The notes beneath the pieces were generated by a model. That model saw nothing but the letters and a program-made list of their open reading frames with translations, made no database searches and was not told the origin of the DNA. The position numbers were made by a program, and so were the translations under genes. Shown in pieces: positions 8,043 to 20,400 of a stretch of DNA of 57,674 nucleotides; within the stretch, counting starts at the first letter, position 1; every line of letters begins with the position of its first letter. The stretch comes from a virus. The stretch spans positions 1 through 57,674 of IMG/VR virus record IMGVR_UViG_3300005913_000005; one strand, given 5' to 3'.

Positions 8043-9521
8043 CTAACTATTTATTAGGCGTAGTGCTACCTCAACCAGTTTTGTGGATGTATCTGAATTT
8101 GATTCTAATGCAAAACCAACCAATTGTCCTTTTTTGGTTGTAGTACCTAAACCTAAATCTGCCGCATAAATTTTTTCACCTTTTTCAACTGCACCTGTAA
8201 CTTTAACTGGCACACGTCCAACAAAAGCAATTGCTTGTCCTTCAGCGTCTTTGTTCATTAAGAAACCAGGATTGCCTGATATAACTCCAAACACATTGCC
8301 ACCAAATGGACCACCATCAAAGAATGCTGTTGTTTCTGCGTCACCGCCAATTGCCATTACTGTTCCAACTTCGTATTCTTTATCTGTTGAGTAAATCTCA
8401 GCCAAGTCAGCATAAGAAGCCTGTGTTGCTCTACCATTGAACACACTGGCTGTAATTTCTCCTGATGCATCTCTCAATGCTGTGGTGTTGTTTACAGCAT
8501 TTGTAGAACCTAAATATGTTGTTGCACCAAAGTCTATACCTGAAGCACTGTCTGCCAACCCTTTAAAATAGTTTGCATGTACTTCGTACCACTTGTCTGT
8601 TACTATTCCTAAATTTTTATTACCAGTACCTGGAAGAATACCGTCTGCATTTACAAAAGCGATTTCATTAACAGTACCACTATCATTAACTTTTAAAGAA
8701 ATTTTACTGCCTATTTCATTGGCAATAGATCCTTCTGTACCATTCTCTATTGAAACTTTTAAATCATTTGAATCTCCAACAGTAAATCCTACATCACCAA
8801 ATCTTACAATACTAGAAAAAGCACTTGCACCTGATCTAATAAAATCTGAGGCTAAAAATCCACCCAATCTATCTGAGTTGGATGAAGTACCCCAATATCT
8901 ATGATCTGTAGATGTAACACCATTTGTCGTTGACTGTGTGTTTACTAACGTAATACCTTTTTTAACAACATCGAATCCAGTAATTGTGTTAGTTGGATCT
9001 GTTGGATCTATTGTGAATTCTGCTGAACTGAATAACATCACAGTATCATTATTAATTTTACCTTCAATAATGAGTTGGTTGGCATTTAAATTATCTCTAA
9101 TCTGTCTTGAAACAAATTGAGTAACTGTGCTACCTGTACCTTGTGGACCTACAAGAACAAAACTTGTTCCGTCCCACGCATACAATTGACTGTTTGCTGT
9201 GTCCCACCAAAAATCACCAGTGGTTAATCCTACTGGTGCAGTGGCACTGACTTCAGCACCGCCTGTTGTTCTGAATTTTGTTCCATCATAAAACTTTAAT
9301 TTACTTAAAGATGTATCAAACCATATTTGTCCACCCATAGGACGACTTGGTTGACTACCACTAGCAAAGTTTTCTAATAGGTGTAAAAAGTTTTCATTTT
9401 GGATTTCGCCGTATCCAGCATAATTTTTACCTATAAAACGTAGATTAGTTGTGTTGTCAATAGTACCGTCTTCTACAGTTGCTATCAGTGTTCCATCAAA
9501 TTTGTTAACAATATATGCCAT
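8043..9521 (-). CDS. Tail fibre-like protein with shared N-terminal module
   Basis: A 492-residue protein. Residues about 1-85 form a module shared with the next two upstream genes: GKNYAGYGEIQNENFLHLLENF, then PMGGQIWFDTS and LKFYDG. The same WWDTANSQLYAWDG pattern repeats around residues 108-121. The C-terminal 130 residues (ADLAEIYSTDKEYEVGTVMAI...VGRVPVKVTGAVEKGEKIYAA) resemble fibre C-terminal domains sometimes annotated as peptidase G2/intramolecular-chaperone-like, which trimerise or self-cleave; I see the pattern, not proof of cleavage. It probably helps form receptor-contacting fibres. A late-type GATAAATA lies about 20 bases upstream. Confidence 0.7.
   Translation of the reverse strand: MAYIVNKFDGTLIATVEDGTIDNTTNLRFIGKNYAGYGEIQNENFLHLLENFASGSQPSRPMGGQIWFDTSLSKLKFYDGTKFRTTGGAEVSATAPVGLTTGDFWWDTANSQLYAWDGTSFVLVGPQGTGSTVTQFVSRQIRDNLNANQLIIEGKINNDTVMLFSSAEFTIDPTDPTNTITGFDVVKKGITLVNTQSTTNGVTSTDHRYWGTSSNSDRLGGFLASDFIRSGASAFSSIVRFGDVGFTVGDSNDLKVSIENGTEGSIANEIGSKISLKVNDSGTVNEIAFVNADGILPGTGNKNLGIVTDKWYEVHANYFKGLADSASGIDFGATTYLGSTNAVNNTTALRDASGEITASVFNGRATQASYADLAEIYSTDKEYEVGTVMAIGGDAETTAFFDGGPFGGNVFGVISGNPGFLMNKDAEGQAIAFVGRVPVKVTGAVEKGEKIYAADLGLGTTTKKGQLVGFALESNSDTSTKLVEVALRLINS
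8048..8055 (-). promoter_or_regulatory. Late promoter-like element upstream of the 289-aa appendage gene
   Basis: AATAAATA on the minus strand, 21 bases before the ATG at 8027, lying in the last codons of the preceding fibre gene. Confidence 0.45.
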
Positions 9522-9539
9522 AATACCCTTTGTTTCTTA

Positions 9540-9547
9540 TATTTATC
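9540..9547 (-). promoter_or_regulatory. Late promoter-like element upstream of a fibre gene
   Basis: GATAAATA on the minus strand, about 19 bases upstream of the fibre ATG at 9521. One base from the T4 late consensus. Confidence 0.5.
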
Positions 9548-9551
9548 GTTC

Positions 9552-11759
9552 CTACGAAGTTAATGTTAGTGTTATTTCTCTATCAAATGTCCACGCACCG
9601 CCATTAACACCAAATTGTAATAATTTTCTTGTGGGAGCAAAAGTGATCGATCCTGTTACGTTTGATGCATTAGATAGCTCTTCTAACACCTGTTTGTTTG
9701 CGGCACCTACAACTGGAGTTCTTTCTACTGTACCAACTGTACAAGTAGCACTGCCCCACCCTGCCGCTGAAGTATCCAAATTGATTGTGAAACTCACAAA
9801 GTTTGGAGATTCTGCTGGAAATTCTGCCGCCTGTATTGTGTAATTGCCGTCGATGTTTGCTGACACACCGTTCACCACAGTTGTGCCTGTGATCACAACT
9901 GTTTGAGCACCTTCATAATAGTGCGAAGCAGTTGTGGTAATTTTGGTTGTTGTTCCTAAACTTGGGTTTTGTGCACCAAATTGAACACTTGAAATAGTTC
10001 TTTGTTGTACAGTAACAGTTTGATCCACTTGAGCATAATTTTTCAAAGTTGAAAAATCAATTGTTGGTATTGTGAATCCTCCACCTACACCATAATCAAC
10101 TGTTAACACTCTTGCCAAAGCACCGTCGCTTCTTGCAGGTATCACACTGTTAACAAATATACCTAATGGTGGTTCTGCAGAACCGCTTCCGTATCCTGCA
10201 ACAGGATATAATGTTTCTAATACTTCTCTTGTGTTAAGATAGTTGTTTCCCACTGCGTTTTGTGTAAATCCTGAAACATCTAGTTGTAAACTAATAATTG
10301 CAGATCCATCTGTGTATTCTTTTGTTGCTACATCCGAAGCATTAACTGGAGTCCCAACACCTGTAATTCTTTTGTTACTTAAAACTTCTATAGCCGCTGT
10401 GTCTGAACTTAATTTTAATGACTCTGTATTTTGACTGGTAATTGTTGATCCATTAATATTAACATCATCTACATTTAATTCTACTAAAGTTCCCAAAGAT
10501 GTTAATGATGATCCTAAAACCGAACCACCTAAGGCAGTTTCTGTTAACACAGTGTTTGTGTTTATTTTTAATCCTCTGCCAACAGCAAAATCAAGCCATT
10601 CCGAACTTGTCCAAGCATCTATGCCGTCTGCCCAGGCAAATGTTTTATCACCGTCTGTAGATTTTAAAGTTATTCCACCACCATTTGCTCCAGCATCGTT
10701 AGTTGTTGCACCTGTACTGGAAAGATTTAATTCTATGTTTTTGTCTTCAACTCTTAAAGTTACTGTGTCAACTGCTGTTTGTGTTCCGCCTATGGTTAAG
10801 TTTCCATCTATGATTGCATTTCCACCTACATGCAAAGTTGCTGTTGGAGATGCTTTATAAATCCCTACTGCTGAAGCAGAAGTATCTATTTTGAATGCTG
10901 AAACTTCAGCCGGTGTTCGTACTTTGATTTCTACATCTTGATTTGATAGTTGGTTTGCTATTGTGAATGCATTGTTAGTGAATTGTAGTTTTGTGTTCTG
11001 ATTTAGACCAACAGTTAAACCTGCATTGTTTTGAATTGTAAGAGCACCTGTGGTTGTGTCATCACTGTCTGAAACCAAATATTGATCTGCTGTACGAACA
11101 ACACCATTGCCGTCCACTAATGACTCAGCAATTGTGGCTGTGCCTTTGTATTTGTAATCTGTACCTACTGTGTTAAAACCTTTTACTATTGTTCCTGTTG
11201 GATTAGCAACAGTGACTAATTCAGCGATTCTAGATGCTACCGTTGGTGTAAAGTTTGAATTTGAATGAACGCCAACAATGTTACCACCTACAAACATTTT
11301 AATCACTGTTTGTGTAATATTTTGTGTGTCAAGCACACTTGCTACTTGATGACCTGATGTTCCTTGTGCTGTTGAATAATCAGGACCTACTAGTTGTAAT
11401 CTTGTGCCATCATAAAAATACAGTTGACTTGTTACACTGTTAATCCAAAGATCACCTGCAACCATGTTAGGTTGTGTCTCTGCAACTGTTGTTCCGCCCG
11501 ATGATGTAAATGATGATCCGTTATAAACTTTTAATCTATTCTCTGCTGTGTCAAACCAAAGTTGTCCTCTGATAGGATTGATAGGAGCAGATGTATTAGA
11601 AAAGTTTTCTAATAATTGTATAAAGTTTTCATTTAATACTTCACCAAAACCTGAATAGTTTCTTCCTATCAGTGTAAGATCACTGGAAGTGGTATCTAAT
11701 TGACCGTCAACTAAATCTACAAGTAAACTGCCGTCAGTTTTATTCAACCTATAACTCAT
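9552..11759 (-). CDS. Long tail fibre-like protein with shared N-terminal module
   Basis: A 735-residue fibre protein. The first 90 residues repeat the module of its neighbours (GRNYSGFGEVLNENFIQLLENF, RGQLWFDTAENRLKVYNG), with a second WINSVTSQLYFYDG copy. The middle has VGGNAIIDGNLTIGG followed by VEDKNIELN, a segment echoed by the incomplete gene at the right end of the window (GDLRIEGETTTVNT, AIEDNIIELN), suggesting related shaft domains. The remainder is beta-rich. The start overlaps the stop of the collar-domain fibre gene by one base (TAATG), implying coupled translation. Role: fibre shaft or adhesin (inference). Confidence 0.7.
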   Translation of the reverse strand: MSYRLNKTDGSLLVDLVDGQLDTTSSDLTLIGRNYSGFGEVLNENFIQLLENFSNTSAPINPIRGQLWFDTAENRLKVYNGSSFTSSGGTTVAETQPNMVAGDLWINSVTSQLYFYDGTRLQLVGPDYSTAQGTSGHQVASVLDTQNITQTVIKMFVGGNIVGVHSNSNFTPTVASRIAELVTVANPTGTIVKGFNTVGTDYKYKGTATIAESLVDGNGVVRTADQYLVSDSDDTTTGALTIQNNAGLTVGLNQNTKLQFTNNAFTIANQLSNQDVEIKVRTPAEVSAFKIDTSASAVGIYKASPTATLHVGGNAIIDGNLTIGGTQTAVDTVTLRVEDKNIELNLSSTGATTNDAGANGGGITLKSTDGDKTFAWADGIDAWTSSEWLDFAVGRGLKINTNTVLTETALGGSVLGSSLTSLGTLVELNVDDVNINGSTITSQNTESLKLSSDTAAIEVLSNKRITGVGTPVNASDVATKEYTDGSAIISLQLDVSGFTQNAVGNNYLNTREVLETLYPVAGYGSGSAEPPLGIFVNSVIPARSDGALARVLTVDYGVGGGFTIPTIDFSTLKNYAQVDQTVTVQQRTISSVQFGAQNPSLGTTTKITTTASHYYEGAQTVVITGTTVVNGVSANIDGNYTIQAAEFPAESPNFVSFTINLDTSAAGWGSATCTVGTVERTPVVGAANKQVLEELSNASNVTGSITFAPTRKLLQFGVNGGAWTFDREITLTLTS

Positions 11760-13789
11760 TATGCTCCTCCAGTATAAATGATGTAGTTTAATGTTAAGTA
11801 TGGATTCATCACATCCATTGCTTGTCCTATTGTTCCGTCTATGCCACCTGAGTTTGGTAATTGTTGAGCACCGTTGGCATTTGATAAATCTGGTCCGCTT
11901 GTTGTGGTTACTTCTGGATCTGTAGAAGCACCTGCAATGTTTCTACCTGCAAAGAATTGATCTCCATTGTCTGCTTTTAAATCGTGTTCGTGATTTGGAA
12001 GATTTTCTTTTGCAATAGTTTTTGTTTCATTACCAGCACCTAAACCTAATCCGTCTGCTACCGGCGATGTCACTCTGTCTGCTGATCCTTGTCCCAATCC
12101 AGGATTGCTCATGTTGTCTTTACCTAGTGGGAATCTACCACGCATGTCTGGCAATTTAAATGTTGCTGAACTGCTTGGAGTTCCATATTGAGTTCCTATT
12201 GTTTGAAACAATTGATTATAAACTGATCTTTGTAATTCAGCACCATCACAAAACAACCAATTTGTAGGAGCAGTTGCTCCAGCATAAGGCATCATTGATG
12301 CTACTGGTGGTGTTGGTATTGCGTTAGTGATTGCTCCAACAGTTGTTTTGTAAATTCCTGTTGTGCCTGATGTTCTGTTAATGATAACTTCATCTCCAAC
12401 ATTGCTGGTAGTTGTTAATGTTTGGTTACCTATGAATGAATTGCTTATACTTGTTGTAAAAGTTTTTGTTGTTCCACCAGTTTGTCCGTCAAACGAAACA
12501 TCTACTGCTGTAACATCACCTGCCAATCTAAATGTTGTTGCTTGAGCAAGTTTATCAGCAGAAGTGGCACTTGTGGCATTTCCTGTGATACTGCTGGTTA
12601 CAACACTGCCTGCTTGTATTTGGTTGGCGTAAACTGTGTTGTATCTGTTTGTGGTTGATCCAATGTTGTAAGTTAAATTTTGAGAAGGTAAAACTGATTG
12701 TGCTGTGATATCACCAGCAAACGTTCCTGATCCACCTATGTTTGCACTGAGAGCCACACCCAACCCACCTTTAGAAACAATTGCTCCTGAACTTATATTG
12801 ATTGATGGTGACGTGCTGTTTGACACTATTGTGCCTGATGATAAAATATTTCCTGTAACATCTAATGCTTCATTTGGATTTGTGTTGTTAATACCAACTT
12901 GTTGTTGTGAACTTATTCTCATCACTGTTGATACTGAACCGCCACTGTTTAGTCTAAAGTCTATTTCTTCGTCTTGTGTTCCTAATTGAATTATGCCTGC
13001 TTGATTTTCCACAAACATTTTGAATGTTCCGGCGGCACCAACTTCTATACCTTGGTCTGTTTTAATTTTAATAGGAAAGTCAGTTAATGACGTTGTGTCT
13101 GATCTTAAAAAATTTCCTGCGGCAACTGTGGTGTTACCAACCACTAATGATTCTGCTTTTTCAGATGTACCATATAATTTGTTTACGTCTGCACCAAAGT
13201 TTGTTGCACTTAGATTTACTCCTGGATTTAGTTGTGAAAATCCTGGAATAGTAATTTTAGGCGTGAATGAATTTTTTGAAATAATGGCAACTGTTTGTGC
13301 TTCAACTTCAAGTTTCACAATGCTGTATGATAAATCGTCTGTGCCTGTTACTGATATAGGAGTTGCACCTGTTGTCAGTCCTTGACTGTATTGCGGACCA
13401 ATTAAAATCCAACCCGAACCAGTGAACAAATATAATTGTTGAGCATTTGTGTCTACCCATAAATCTCCTGAAATACTTTCAGATGCACTTGGTTGGTTGA
13501 TTGCTTTTTTCAATCCACCTGATGCTACCCAATTTGCTCCATCATACACTTTAAGTTGATTTACACCTGCGGCGTTATCAAACCAAAGTTGTCCTTCAAT
13601 AGGTCTTAATGGTGCTGTGCTGTTAGCAAAATTTTCTAGTAATTGTAAAAAGTTTTCCGATATAACTGTTCCGTAAGAAGTAGTATTTTTTCCTGGAAAA
13701 TTAACACTGGTCTGATTGTTTACAGTGTTATCTTCTATAGTGATAGTACCTTTGTTTATAGCATCGGTAAAACTTATATTGTATGCCAT
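11759..13789 (-). CDS. Tail fibre protein with phage Tail Collar domain
   Basis: A 676-residue protein. The N-terminal module (GKNTTSYGTVISENFLQLLENF, EGQLWFDNAAGVNQLKVYDG) is shared with the two downstream fibre genes. The C terminus carries a Tail Collar (microcystin-dependent protein) domain: MMPYAGATAPTNWLFCDGAE, then FQTIGTQYGT, FKLPDMRGRFPLG and ENLPNHEHD, in family order at about residues 500-610. Such domains form trimeric fibre collars or receptor-binding tips. It heads a run of three related fibre genes, probably from duplication followed by tip diversification. Confidence 0.85.
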   Translation of the reverse strand: MAYNISFTDAINKGTITIEDNTVNNQTSVNFPGKNTTSYGTVISENFLQLLENFANSTAPLRPIEGQLWFDNAAGVNQLKVYDGANWVASGGLKKAINQPSASESISGDLWVDTNAQQLYLFTGSGWILIGPQYSQGLTTGATPISVTGTDDLSYSIVKLEVEAQTVAIISKNSFTPKITIPGFSQLNPGVNLSATNFGADVNKLYGTSEKAESLVVGNTTVAAGNFLRSDTTSLTDFPIKIKTDQGIEVGAAGTFKMFVENQAGIIQLGTQDEEIDFRLNSGGSVSTVMRISSQQQVGINNTNPNEALDVTGNILSSGTIVSNSTSPSINISSGAIVSKGGLGVALSANIGGSGTFAGDITAQSVLPSQNLTYNIGSTTNRYNTVYANQIQAGSVVTSSITGNATSATSADKLAQATTFRLAGDVTAVDVSFDGQTGGTTKTFTTSISNSFIGNQTLTTTSNVGDEVIINRTSGTTGIYKTTVGAITNAIPTPPVASMMPYAGATAPTNWLFCDGAELQRSVYNQLFQTIGTQYGTPSSSATFKLPDMRGRFPLGKDNMSNPGLGQGSADRVTSPVADGLGLGAGNETKTIAKENLPNHEHDLKADNGDQFFAGRNIAGASTDPEVTTTSGPDLSNANGAQQLPNSGGIDGTIGQAMDVMNPYLTLNYIIYTGGA

Positions 13790-13792
13790 TTA

Positions 13793-14404
13793 TTATCCTT
13801 CGTTAAACCCTGTTAAACTTTGAACTCTAACTGTGTAATCAATCTGAATCAATCTGTTTAAACTTTTTTGTACTGGATGAAAAATTACGTGTGTTAGTAA
13901 TTTGCCTGTACCGTTGGGTGAATAACTTACTAATCCTAGTTCATCAAACACATATAAACTGTCTGAAACACTTGCAGTGTCAACAGCATCTTGTCCATTT
14001 GGTTCACCATAGTCTAACAAACAAGTTACAACAACGTCTGTGTAATTTGTTCCATTGATATGTCTTGTTTCTATTTTGTTTCTTTGTGGATCTAGGTTTG
14101 AAACTGATCTGTCGTCAACAATTTTTGTGTATGTTTGGTTGTACAGTGTAGCATTTGTACCTGTACTGTTTGGAGTAAGATATGTGATGATACCTGTTGG
14201 GTCAACACTTGTTCCACCGTTTCCAAACGACATTGAATTTATGAATCCTTGCCCCTGATTAGCAACACTTTCTGCCAAAGCAACACTCATATTCTCATAA
14301 TGAATTGCATTGCGTTTATCAACGAAAATCTTGTCTGATTCAGGATCATGTATTTTGATGTGTCCTTGTATTAGTACACCACTGTTCTCTTTAATTTTGC
14401 TCAT
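13793..14404 (-). CDS. Virion structural protein, 203 aa
   Basis: Starts MSKIKENSGVLIQGHIKIHDPES, with NAIHYENMSVALAESVANQG and INSMSFGNGGTSVDPTG. This arrangement occurs in baseplate-proximal structural proteins of T4-like marine phages. The second half (TDVVVTCLLDYGEPN, LFDELGLVS, LLTHVIFHPVQKSLNR) is beta-rich. It lies between the giant virion protein and the fibre genes, so a role in attaching fibres to the baseplate is reasonable but inferred. A GGAG Shine-Dalgarno precedes the ATG and an AATAAATA late motif lies just upstream, overlapping the end of the giant gene. Confidence 0.6.
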   Translation of the reverse strand: MSKIKENSGVLIQGHIKIHDPESDKIFVDKRNAIHYENMSVALAESVANQGQGFINSMSFGNGGTSVDPTGIITYLTPNSTGTNATLYNQTYTKIVDDRSVSNLDPQRNKIETRHINGTNYTDVVVTCLLDYGEPNGQDAVDTASVSDSLYVFDELGLVSYSPNGTGKLLTHVIFHPVQKSLNRLIQIDYTVRVQSLTGFNEG

Positions 14405-14425
14405 TTTTACTCCGTTCTACCATTG

Positions 14426-14433
14426 TATTTATT
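14426..14433 (-). promoter_or_regulatory. Late promoter-like element upstream of the 203-aa virion gene
   Basis: AATAAATA followed by C on the minus strand, 22 bases before the ATG at 14404. It overlaps the stop codon of the giant gene, so the fibre block may be transcribed independently of it. Confidence 0.5.
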
Positions 14434-17400
14434 GCGGCACAGCCACTTCCTTTTGACGTATGAATCTTGCGATGTCATTTTCCGTCTGACTCAGTGGATC
14501 TGCTCCTGTTTGCCATATTTTACCTTGTTTTCTTACCAGCAAAATTTGGGCATTTTCGGCTGGTGTGTTAGTGAAAGTGATTACAGCAGTTGTACCTGAT
14601 ACACTAAAGTCTGCAGGCACTGTGCTATCTGCTTCTGGGCTGTCTTGCCCTAATGCAGGATCATATACACTGATACTATTTTTTCTCATTCTCTTACCAC
14701 CCACAAATAGTTCGAATTGGTTAACTGATGCTGGTGTAAAACCTATGTTAAGAGTGTTGTTTACTACATCTGCACCTGTATATGTTTCAGATATGAAAGA
14801 ATCTTGGTATGGTACATTTTGGAAAGCACTCTGATCGTACACATCAGTGTTGGCATGATGCACTTCTGCTATACCAGTACCAAATGTTCCACGTCTTAGT
14901 TGTTCTAGAGTGTTACCATCTTTTTTGTAGTACTCAATTCTTTCGCCATCTATGAAGACAATACCCGGCAGTTGTGAAGCCACACTAGGTTCTGTGATTC
15001 CAACACCGTCTATCAGCACAATTTTTTGATCATTCCATAATAAATTTTGTGCCAACGTGTACTGTTTGTCATCACCGATACGTTTGAAGTGAGTTCTGTT
15101 CATGATATCTTTAAATTGTCTGTAAGCAAACTTGCCTACAAAACTTGGAGCAGTGAAATGAATCACATCTATTTCGTCATTCTGCGACAACGTTCTGTTA
15201 ATTTTTAAATACATTTGATTGTTAGACACTGTGTAGTCCACACTAGGTGCTAACCATTCGCCATTTAAACACACCCAAACATATTGAGCATCAACAGCCG
15301 GTCTGTTTAGTTTTACAACACCATTTGTTAATTGATTGTATTGATAATAATCATCTGTGTTAACTGTGACTGTTAATTTTGCCACAACATCATATTGTGT
15401 TCTGTCAATGTCTTGCACATCGTGTTTACTAAATTGGTAAACAGTGATTGTGCTTAAATCTGTTGGAGCAGTTGTAAATGTAATCAGTCCACTGTCGTTC
15501 ACACTGTATTCTCCGTTTTCAATATACACATCCAACGTATCATCTGCAACACCCACACCGCCAGTTAATGTAATACTCGAATTACCTGGATTCCATCTGT
15601 ATTGACTGGACGTAAGTTCAACTTTATTTAGGTATGCTCTAACCTCTGAAGCATTAATTGTGCCTGGTAATACTTGCCAATTTTTAAATTCATATTCTCT
15701 TAATACACTCACAGTAAATTTTCTGTGGAATCCACTTCTTAAAACATCATTGTTAACTTTCACAATCACATTGTTTGTGAAAGGTGTTTGTGTGAAAGGT
15801 GTTTGATTCATTTGATATGTTGCTGTACTTCCGTCACCTGTAAAAGTGTCTTGAGTAACTTCGCTGAAAGATTGTGAAGCACTCTCATACACCACTATGT
15901 TGATATAACTGTCTGATGTGGGAGCGGAATTAAATCTAATTGCCACTCTGTTAGGAACAGCATAAGAAGAATCTGTTTCAATTACAGAATATGTAGCATC
16001 TTCGCCATTTACTTTTACAAAGGTTTGTATATTTCCTGCTTTGAATTTTGCTCTAGTTACATATTCAACTGTACTTCCGTCACCTGTGAATGCATCAACG
16101 TCAAGTATAGACTCTCCATTGTTACCCATTGTGATAAAGTTAATCTTATCACCCAGTGCTGGTGTTTGATTCAGGTTGATGTATTTGTCTTGGTAATTAA
16201 TTGTGAATTGATTTGTGTTGTACAAAATATTGTTAACACTTAAAAATATTGCTGTGTTACTTTGTGGTGAGTCCACAAAGTTAAATTCAGTTGTTGCACC
16301 GTCACCAATATAATTGTAACTGTTAATTTTACTACCCGAACTCTGACCTCTATCATACACTTGAATATCTAAAGTATCTAAAACTTGACCAGGTACAAAT
16401 TCTTCAGGACCTTTAGCAGAAGTTTCTGTTACAAATCCGTCACCATCAACATTTATGTCTTCTGCATTTATACCTTGTGCTGTTGAGTATGCCAAATCTC
16501 CACCTTTAATTAAAGTATCAACTATGGTTGGATCTGGTAAAAATGCTCCATCACTGGTAGATTTTCTTACAATAATTGTATCACCATTATCTGTTTCTAA
16601 CATACTGATATCAACAGTTTTTGTAGATCCGTCACCTTGTAGTGAATTCATTTGTGCTAAAATATTTGTAGGTGCACCAATATCAAATGCAGGATCATCC
16701 ACTCTTTGACCATTTTGATAAATGTGATATTCAATACCTGATGTTAGAGTGTTTGCTAGATTCAATGTTAATGTACTACCATCTAGATAGAATACTTCAT
16801 CTTCATAACTTTCATCAAATGTGTCCCATTCGCCTTGCAGATAAGGTTCATTGCCCCAACCTGAATTATTTTCAAATCCAATACTTCTCACTTCAACTCC
16901 ACCGTAATCTATACCATCAATCACCTGTGCTAATTCTTTTCCAGGCATTCCTGATGTTGGTTGATACAATGCAAACCTATCGGCAGTGTTTAACACATCT
17001 TCATTTATTTTGTAACTAATTGAAATTGTAGATAAATTTACTGGCGGTAAAACAAATTGAATATATCCTGTTTGTCTTGTATATGTTTTTGTTGTGTCTG
17101 TTTCATTTTTGTATACAAATGTGCTTTTCAATTGTTTTTTGCCTGCTACAAGAACAGTAATTGTGTTTGTGCGTAGATCCATTGGCCATTTTAATTTAAA
17201 TTTCAATTGACTGTTGTTACCTGTGAATGTTTCTGTTCTTTGTAAACTGGTAACGAACGTATCACCTGTGTTTCTGTCAAATTTTATTCCAATGTGAGTT
17301 GTACGAGGTAAACTTTCACCCAACACAGCACTTGCTTTGGCTAGAGTACCTGTTGTTGAACCACTTAATGTTACTGTTGGAGAAGAAATATATCCTGATC

Positions 17401-20400
17401 CACTGTTTGTAACATTTATTCTGTATACCACACCATTTTTAATATATGCTGTACCAGTTGCACCAGTTCCGCCACCACCTGTAATTTCAACAGCAGGAGG
17501 ATTAGTATAAGCAGTTCCACCATTGGCAATATTGATTGCTGTGATTTTGTAACCTATGTTGTCTTTCCAATTTTTATCTGGATATGTAGTGATGTTGTCT
17601 GCACCCACCAACTGATCGTTGTTGATTGTGACCTTAGATGGAGTTATTACACCATTGATATATTTTGGTGCATAATCAAAATCAGTTATTACAGAGTTTG
17701 TTAGTTCTGTTTTCTCATACGAACTGACATATTCTCTAATCTTAGATTTATATGGTTTAATTTCTTGTACATAATCTTCGTAATTTGATAGATTATCATT
17801 TTTAAATGTAATTTTCTGTTCTAATTGTCCAACATTGTGTTGAGCCTTAATAAAACTTGTTTTAAACACAAAATCATTCAATTTGTTTTCTGATAAAGCA
17901 TACTGAATACCAGCAAAGTACATTTTATTATACTCTATTGCTAATTCTTCTACAAATATTTTGTCTCTGATTGTCTCTAATATTACACGTGTTTCCTCGA
18001 TTGGTTGTCTGTCATACAGTTGAACATCGAAACTGTTTGAATCAAAACCTATGTTGCCACTGTACGCATACAAGTTATCCGAAAATTGAATTGTTCCATT
18101 TTGTCTTCCCACTGTTTGATAGTTCACCGTGTAATCAACATCTATTTGGTCATCAATTTTTTTCAACAGTAACCAACCACCAGATCCAATAGTTTCAATT
18201 TTTATAATTTGTCCTATACTGTCATCTAATGCATTTATTTCATAACTTTGTGATATCAAATGATCAATAGCAGTAATTTGACTGTAATCTGTTTCATACC
18301 AATCAGCATAACTCCAATACAGATTTACATTGAATGCTTGTATTTTTGTTTTCTGCCAACCATCGCCACTGTTGTAATCATATATTGCCCATTTTCCATC
18401 TACTGTACTGTCAGCAGTGACTAACGCACTAAATGTTCTTACTTTTATTGTTGCATCTTCTTTGTAATTACTACCTGCTTGTAAAATTTTAGCACTGTTG
18501 ATCGATCCATTAACATCGATTGTTAAACCTATCACAGCACCTTCACCTGTAATGCTTTTTATTTTGTACGTTGGTATTGATTTGTAACCTTTACCAGCAT
18601 CTGTTATTACAACATTAGAAATTTTTCCGTTTGTAACTGTGATGTTTAATGATGCAGGTTTAACTGATCCTACTCCTACAAAATTTAATTCATTTTCAGT
18701 GTCAACAGTTGTGTCAAATACTCCTGTGTTAATAGTTGGTGCTGGATCTGATTTTATTAAATTACTGATGTCAATTTCATCAACAACCAGTTTTGTTTTT
18801 AAAGAAGTATTAACTCTTTCAATTGTTTGTTTAAGTGCTTCTTGTTTATTAGCAAACCAACTCTGTCTTGGAGTTTGTAATGTACCATATTTTAATTTGT
18901 CACTTAAATTAGGGTCTGGTACAGGATTAGATTTTGAATCATATCCAATTAAACTGTCAAACCACACTGTTTCTATGTCTTTAGGCAGTATACTTGTAGC
19001 AGAACCTTGTGTTAGTAAAGCATATTCTTTATGAACATTATTTTTACTAGCAATCGTGTTCAATCTGAAACTAATAATTGTGTCATTACCTTGAATAAAT
19101 GAATCACAGTTTACAAGAGCAAATTTATTTTTGCCAAACACTGTTACATATTTGTAACCTTGAGCTCTTGGATCTTTAATTAAGTTTTCAACAGCATTGG
19201 CGCTTAATGTTCTTGTTTCTATTTCTGGTGTTGTTGTTTTGCTCTTAACCCAATAAAAATATCTATTAGATAACACTCCAGCAATTTTATCATAAACTTT
19301 TTTAATTACAAAGTCTGTTGTATTTTCAACTGTTCCTGTAATGCCTAATGCACTTCCTTCATTAGATTGACTAATAGTATTATATTGTGTAGGAGTGTAA
19401 GGTGAATTGATCCATTCGTGTACATCAATACTAGCACCTACAAATAATTTATTCCAATATGAATTATTAAAAATTATGTTGCTTTGATATGGATAATAAT
19501 ATGTTGCTTTGCTGATGTTCCACCATAATTTTCCTACCTGAGTATCATCCCAGTGATTGGTTGTATCCATTGTTCCTACTGCTGTAGAACTGTTGTACAC
19601 AGCCGGGTCATAATTTGTTTTGTATGAAATTTCAGATTCTGCTGGTCCAGGAATTTTTCCAAATATTGGATCAACGTAATCTAATGTTGTTAATAATTTG
19701 TTTGTCGATTTACTGTAAAGGAAAACTCCTTGTATTTTTGATAAGTCTGGTTGATCGATCCCTTCACTGCTTTGATGTATACTAGTCCAATTGAATTCCG
19801 TAGGTGATTTTCTAAAGTCTACCAATGTGCCCATTTGACTGTTGGCTAATTGTAGTTTAGGCAGTCCAACATAAACGTGATTGTTGTTGACCAACAAGTT
19901 CGTTCCAAATTGTTCTAAAGTGTCGTTGATGTAAGTGAATTTTTCACCATATAGTAATGTGTTTTCAAATTTTTGATACAGATGAATTGAACCCACATCT
20001 GATTGTATTTCAACAAATTTGGTCATTGTACCATCAAATACTGTTTGTCCATTATCAATAAGTGTCGATAATTGTTGATCGCCTTTTAATGACGTTACTG
20101 CTAGTACATCTCCACTAAACGACAGAGTATTTCCAAATTGTTCCGAAGTTTCTTTGCTTGGACTTACTAGTGTTTGATTTAATGTGTACTGTCCAGAATC
20201 GTTGTTAACTTTTTTGTAAACATATACTGATCCCATGTCTATGTCAACAACATCTTTCAACGGACTTCCAACAGCGATCAACTCACCGTCTCCTGATATG
20301 CTTATATCTGAACCAAAGTCAATTATTGGAGCAGAATCATCTGCAGGTGTTATTGTTTGTTTGTATGAATAGTGTCCGTCGCTTTGTCTGTACACAACAA

